Assembly: GCA_934045905.1 (NCBI GenBank)
Contig: OW203765.1
Location: 28,367,997-28,431,996 of the forward strand
Length of the DNA: 64,000 nt
Direction: 5' to 3'
Source of the DNA: Leuctra nigra
Lineage: Eukaryota > Arthropoda > Insecta > Plecoptera > Leuctridae
Below, piece by piece: positions 38,501-45,200 of this stretch. Under the pieces are notes generated by a model. It searched no databases and had not been told where the DNA came from. It saw only the letters and a list, made by a program, of their open reading frames with translations. The stretch's first letter is position 1. Each line of letters begins with the position of its first letter. Both the position numbers and the translations under genes were made by a program.

Positions 38501-41500
38501 AATCATTTGATGTTGCTGCTCCCCTCCATTTTAAGATGCCCTTATTTTGCATTGATCATTGCTACACTGGCATTAAATCCCGAAGTGTTATATCATACAA
38601 GATATGAGTTCAAGTCCCCATCTTCTAATCAGGCGCGTAGGAAGGGGGGGGGATGGGGGGATTATCCCCCCCACACTCGAGCAGGCTGACCCCCCATTCA
38701 CCATAAAAAAAACTACGTTTAGTGTCCAAAAATCACTTAAAAATTTTATAAATACTAAAAAAACGCCCTGCGGGGCAACAATTGGAGTGTTTTTTGCTTC
38801 AGTCCGTGCATTGAAAGCCCCAGAATCACTGGATTAAATTCTAAAAAACGCCCTGCGGGGCTTAGACTGATTCCGGGTATCGCAATCCTCCCCCATTATG
38901 AAAGTTGCTACTACGCGCCTGATCCTCTTCATGCATCTAAGTGATTGTTTACTTCCAGATGTATTCGGACTGGACTCACATGTTCTTCACTAATGGCGGT
39001 CTCTGCGTGGACTCGTTCCTTCTCATCAGTGGTCTTCTGCTCTCATACAACTTCCTCAAGGACAGAGCGAAGAACCTGCAGTTCAGTCTTCCACGATATT
39101 ATCTGCAGAGATACATCAGGTAACTGCAATACAGTAACAAGATTTGAGAAATGTTCGGATTATTTCAGGTTTATTTTTTAAAAACAAATTAAAATTAATA
39201 ATATTTTTTACCGAACAGATGTTTATTTGTAGAAAGGTATTTAGAAAACAATATGAAAGTGATATCAGTGATATCATACATTCTTATTAAAATTTTATAA
39301 TTTTTGTACACAGTTTTAGCCTCTTTGTATGACATTTGTTCAAAAAATATTTTATGAAACACCCGATAATAAAATAATCAGTTTACAATGTGTTTTAATT
39401 CTTTATTAGAATTATTTTTGTGTGATAAAATTCACTACTGGGACCCTTATTCTAGAACTGTTAAATTCCCAAATGCTAATCTATGTATCCGTGAATCGAG
39501 TTATATCAAAAAAAAAATGGGCAAATGTTCTAGAATAGGCCTCTTACCTGTATCATGCGGAATATCTCAAATTCTACAGGGAATAAAAGAGAGTGTGTTG
39601 AAATTGTAGCTATCATCATAACTTTTAACAATGTCTAGATTGACGCCGTCGTAGGCCCTGGTCGTGTTGCTGACGGCGACGTTGTTCAAGTACGGTCTGG
39701 ACGGCCCGTACGTCAAGGCCAACACTGTGGACGTGCAGAGAGGTCGTTAACAGTAACTCTAAACATTGTCTAGATTGACGCCGTCGTACGCACTGGTCGT
39801 GCTGCTGAGGGCGACGCTGTTCAAGTACGGTCTGAATGGTCTGTACGTCTAGGCCAACACTGTGGACGTGCAGAGAGGTCGTTAAGCTCTCAGTAACTCT
39901 ATAACAATGTCTAGATTGACGCCGTCGTACGCCCTGGTCGTGCTGCTGACGGCGACGCTGTTCAAGTACGGTCTGGACGGCCCGTACGTCAAGGCCAACA
40001 CTGTGGACGTGCAGAGAGGTCGTTAAGCTCTCAGTAACTCTATAACAATGTCTAGATTGACGCCGTCGTACGCCCTGGTCGTGCTGCTGACGGCGACGTT
40101 GTTCAAGTACGGTCTGGACGGCCCGTACGTCAAGGCCAACACTGTGGACGTGCAGAGAGGTCCTTAAGCTCTCAGTAACTCTATAACAATGTCTAGATTG
40201 ACGCCGTCGTACGCCCTGGTCGTGCTGCTGACGGCGACGCTGTTCAAGTACGGTCTGGACGGCCCGTACGTCAAGGCCAACACTGTGGACGTGCAGAGAG
40301 GTCGTTAAGCTCTCAGTAACTCTATAACAATGTCTAGATTGACGCCGTCGTACGCCCTGGTCGTGCTGCTGAGGGCGACGCTGTTCAAGTACGGTCTGGA
40401 CGGTCCGTACGTCAAGGCCAACACTGTGGACGTGCAGAGACGTCGTTAAGCTCTCAGTAACTCTAAACAATGTCTAGATTGACACCGTCGTACGCACTGG
40501 TCGTGCTGCTGACGGCGACGTTGTTCAAGTACGGTCTGGATGGCCCGTACGTCAAGGCCAACACTGTGGACGTGCAAAAGGCGTGCAGAGAGGTCGGCTG
40601 GATGGGGATGCTGTATCTCAACAACTATCTGGACACGGAGCGCAAGGTACATGCTTCACTCTTAGCAAGAGACGAGGAAATTCAAGACATTCACAGTGTG
40701 AAGATTGATGTGACAAGTTTATGGTTTTTAAATAACATGTTTGACGTTTTAAAATTATTCCTTTGTGGACCATGAAATTAAAAATGTGTCGGGTTAAAAG
40801 ATTATACCTATCAGGGCCCAGATTAACAACGGTTTTCCTCCGGGGAATTGAAAGTTTGGTTCTACAAGCAGTGAAAGAAAGAGTTTTATTTTAAAACCCT
40901 CGGGGGGAAAAGCTGTGTAAATCCGGATCCAAGTGTATCGGTTCTGCAGTTACAAGAAATGGATCTTTGTCACAATTGTTCCTTGTTTAGGGCACTCAAT
41001 ACGTAGTACTCAATTATTTCAACAAATATTTCAATCTTTCCAAATTCAAGGAGAGTCTAGAAAGATATTTGGTTAACTTCGCCAATTTGTGTATCTGCAT
41101 TATAATTGGTTTTTCCACATCCCAACTATAACGTTTCAGAGTGCAATTGTCTGTGTTTTGTATCTGCTAGCTTGAAGTTGAAATAAGTTCATGTTACGCT
41201 GTTCCAGTGTGTGGCTGTAGGTTGGTACCTCGGAGTCGACATGCAGCTGTTCTGGCTTTCACCTCTGATTCTCTACCCGCTCTGGAGGTAAGTTGCATCT
41301 GTAGACAAGAAACATGAGAACAAAATGCATCAAGTGTCTGAGAGTGTCACCACGATGACGAAAATCACATATGATTGATGGCTCTCCAAAATACAGGGTT
41401 GACTATTGAGGTCCAGTTTACTAATCAATGCATTAAAATTTGATAAATAGTTAATACTGAACTAATACTGTACTACTAAAGTAAGTTTTACTTACCCCGG

Positions 41501-42221
41501 CCGTTTTACATAAAGCGCGTTTCGCGTTTTGCGTTTTGCGTTTTTTTTATTGACCCATCATAACCACCGAAAATTTTGCCGCACGCGTTTTATTTTTAAA
41601 CCGTCCCATCTCGATTGTAGGGAGGATTTTTCAGTACCGCGCGTGGCGAAAATGACGTCACTTACGTCAACTATAAAATTAACCATAAAATAACTATAAA
41701 ATAAGACTCTAATGTTAATAATTGCTTACCATTGCATATTATTCCATCTAATAATATATAATAACACCCACATTTTTACTAACAATAATAATAAATTTAT
41801 ATTAACATTCTGTTTTCGACGGCCTCTTCTAGGCGTTATAAAAAAAGAAAAATACGCGAAACGCAAAACGCGAAACGCGTGTTATGTGAAACCGGCCTTG
41901 TGTAAAACCGCCCTTAGAGTTAGTTTACAAGTTAAATGGCGAAAATTCTAAGTTATGGTCGTATGGTGTTTGAAGAACGTATTTGACTTCAAAAAGTATA
42001 GATATTGAGCAAGTCATCAAACTTACATTTAATGTTTGAGCATTCTCCTTTGTTTGGTTCTATTTTCAGAAAGCCGACGTTTGGAAAAGTCCTACTTGGA
42101 TTCTTAACAGTTGTCGGAATTGTCATCGCCTTCATTGTGTCTTACGTCAACCAATTCCCCGTCAGCGCCTTCATCAACTCCGTAGTGGGGTGAGTAACAT
42201 CAGTCACATCATTAACATCAA

Positions 42222-42257
<36 letters not shown>

Positions 42258-45200
42258 TATCGTCATCGTATCGTCATCATCATTATTAGAGATAGGATAG
42301 TTAGGATGCATATCCCAAAATATGCAATTGAAAGTGCCCAAATATGCAAAATATGTAATTCATTTTTATATGCCCTACATTCCTACTACTAGGTATTTAA
42401 TTATTTACAAGTAATAAACTAACTCTGCACATTTTCATTTTTGATCATGGTTGATGATTGGTTGGGATGGGGCTATGGTAGGTCATCGTATATTAGGGGT
42501 GTTCAAATAGACCATTATATGGAATAAAGTTTTAAAAAATATATTTGCAGGAAACAGCTGTAGTGACATGGATGTTTTGCGTTTTTCGGGAGAAGTACAA
42601 TATTTTGAAAAAAATTAATGAACATGCAGAAAAATGAAGAAATAGTCAGTAAAATTTGAAAAAAATTTCTTTAATATGCACAATAAGCAAGAAAATGCTT
42701 AAATATGGAGTTTTCCACCAAAATGGCCCAAATATGCAAAATATGCAATTGATTCCAATATTTTTGGAATCAGGGTCTCAGAAAGCAAATGTATATCTTT
42801 GTTTATTTTTTTGCATATGATCAGACGTTTTAAAAAATATATATGAATGTGCATAACTATTCTATCTCTAATCATCATCGTTATCAAACACAATTTCGCA
42901 TATTTGTCCACAAATATAATCCCCAAAAACGATATTTATCACAATATGTAATATTTGTAACTAGGAACTGCTCTATTCCAGTGTCGAGGGTGACCGGCAA
43001 TACTACCCCACACACACCCGCTTCACCCCCTGGCTGGTCGGCATCGGGCTAGGCTACCTGCTACACAAGACCAAGACCTCCCCCAGACGCCTCTCACCGT
43101 CTGTAACCAGCCTCGCGTGGCTGACCAGCATCGTGCTGATGCTCTGCGCATGGCTCACTGCGCACCACTTCTACCAGCCCGACGTCGAGTACGACAGACT
43201 TGCTGCGTCGGCGTACACGGCGCTCATGAGGCCCACGTGGGCGCTGGGACTCGCGTGGGTCGTGTACGCGTGCTCCAGGGGCATGGGAGGTCAGTGGGAG
43301 GGTACTTAAGAGGCCCACGTAGGCGCTGGGACTCGCGTGGGTCGTGTACGCGTGCTCCAGGGGCATGGGAGGTCAGTGGGAGGGTACTTAAGATACCCAC
43401 GTGGGCGCTGGGACTCGCGTGGGTCGTGTACGCGTGCTCCAGGGGCATGGGAGGTCAGTGGGTGGGTACTTAAGAGACCCACATGCGCGCTGGGACTCGC
43501 GTGGGTCGTGTACGCGTGCTCCAGGGGCATGGGAGGTCAGTGGGAGGGTACTTAAGAGCCCCACGTGGGCGCTGGGACTCGCGTGGGTCGTGTACGCGTG
43601 CTCCAGGGGCATGGGAGGTCAGTGGGAGGGTACTTAAGAGGCCCACGTGGGCGCTGGGACACGCGTGGGTCGTGTACGCGTGCTCCAGGGGCATGGGAGG
43701 TCAGTGGGAGGGTACTTAAGAGACCCACGTGGGCGCTGGGACTCGCGTGGGTCGTGTACGCGTGCTCCAGGGGCATGGGAGGTCAGTGGGAGGGAACTTA
43801 AGAGGCCCATGTGGGCGCTGGGACTTGCGTGGGTCGTGTACGCGTGCTCCAGGGGCATGGGAGGTCAGTGGGAGGGTACTTAAGAGGCCCACGTGGGCGC
43901 TGGGACTCGCGTGGGTCGTGTACGCGTGCTCCAGGGGCATGGGAGGTCAGTGGGAGGGTACTTAAGAGCCCCACGTGGGCGCTGGGACTCGCGTGGGTCG
44001 TGTACGCGTGCTCCAGGGGCATGGGAGGTCAGTGGGAGGGTACTTAAGAGCCCCACGTGGGCGCTGGGACTCGCGTGGGTCGTGTACGCGTGCTCCAGGG
44101 GCATGGGAGGTCAGTGGGAGGGTACTTAAGAGACCCACGTGGGCGCTGGGACTCGCGTGGGTCGTGTACGCGTGCTCCAGGGTCATGGGAGGTCAGTGGG
44201 AGGGTACTTAAGAGGCCCACGTAGGCGCTGGGACTCGCGTGGGTCGTGTACGCGTGCTCCAGGGGCATGGGAGGTCAGTGGGAGGGTACTTAAGAGGCCC
44301 ATGTGGGCGCTGGGACTCGCGTGGGTCGTGTACGCGTGCTCCAGGGGCATGGGAGGTCAGTGGGAGGGTACTTAAGAGCCCCACGTGGGCGCTGGGACTC
44401 GCGTGGGTCGTGTACGCGTGCTCCAGGGGCATGGGAGGTCAGTGGGAGGGTACTTAAGAGACCCACGTGGGCGCTGGGACTCGCGTGGGTCGTGTACGCG
44501 TGCTCCAGGGGCATGGGAGGTCAGTGGGAGGGTACTTAAGAGGCCCACGTAGGCGCTGGGACTCGCGTGGGTCGTGTACGCGTGCTCCAGGGGCATGGGA
44601 GGTCAGTGGGAGGGTACTTAAGAGGCCCATGTGGGCGCTGGGACTCGCGTGGGTCGTGTACGCGTGCTCCAGGGGCATGGGAGGTCAGTGGGAGGGTACT
44701 TAAGAGACCCACGTGGGCGCTGGGACTCGCGTGGGTCGTGTACGCGTGCTCCAGGGGCATGGGAGGTCAGTGGGAGGGTACTTAAGAGGCCCATGTGGGC
44801 GCTGGGACTCGCGTGGGTCGTGTACGCGTGCTCCAGGGGCATGGGAGGTCAGTGGGAGGGTACTAAAGAGCCCCACGTGGGCGCTGGGACTCGCGTGGGT
44901 CGTGTACGCGTGCTCCAGGGGCATGGGAGGTCAGTGGGAGAGTACTTAAGAGGCCCATGTGGGCGCTGGGACTCGCGTGGGTCGTGTACGCGTGCTCCAG
45001 GGGCATGGGAGGTCAGTGGGAGGGTACTTAAGAGACCCACGTGGGCGCTGGGACTCGCGTGGGTCGTGTACGCGTGCTTCAGGGGCATGGGAGGTCAGTG
45101 GGAGGGTACTTAAGGTGATACAAGCGCTCGGCCTTTTCGAAAATTGAGAGAGAAAAATTATTTCAATAGTGGGTGTAACTTTTATAGGATGTTTACATGA

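Noticed and set aside
39625..40470. 281-codon minus-strand frame with repeated HVHSVGLDV
   Set aside because: Antisense image of array 3, whose + strand copies match a spliced acyltransferase exon.
43227..45113. CRISPR-like regular array
   Set aside because: Units are contiguous with no unique spacers, derive from the neighbouring exon, and the DNA is eukaryotic.
43117..45147. Many 74-160-codon frames on both strands
   Set aside because: By-products of the 82-bp repeat. Only the exon 10 frame has family support.
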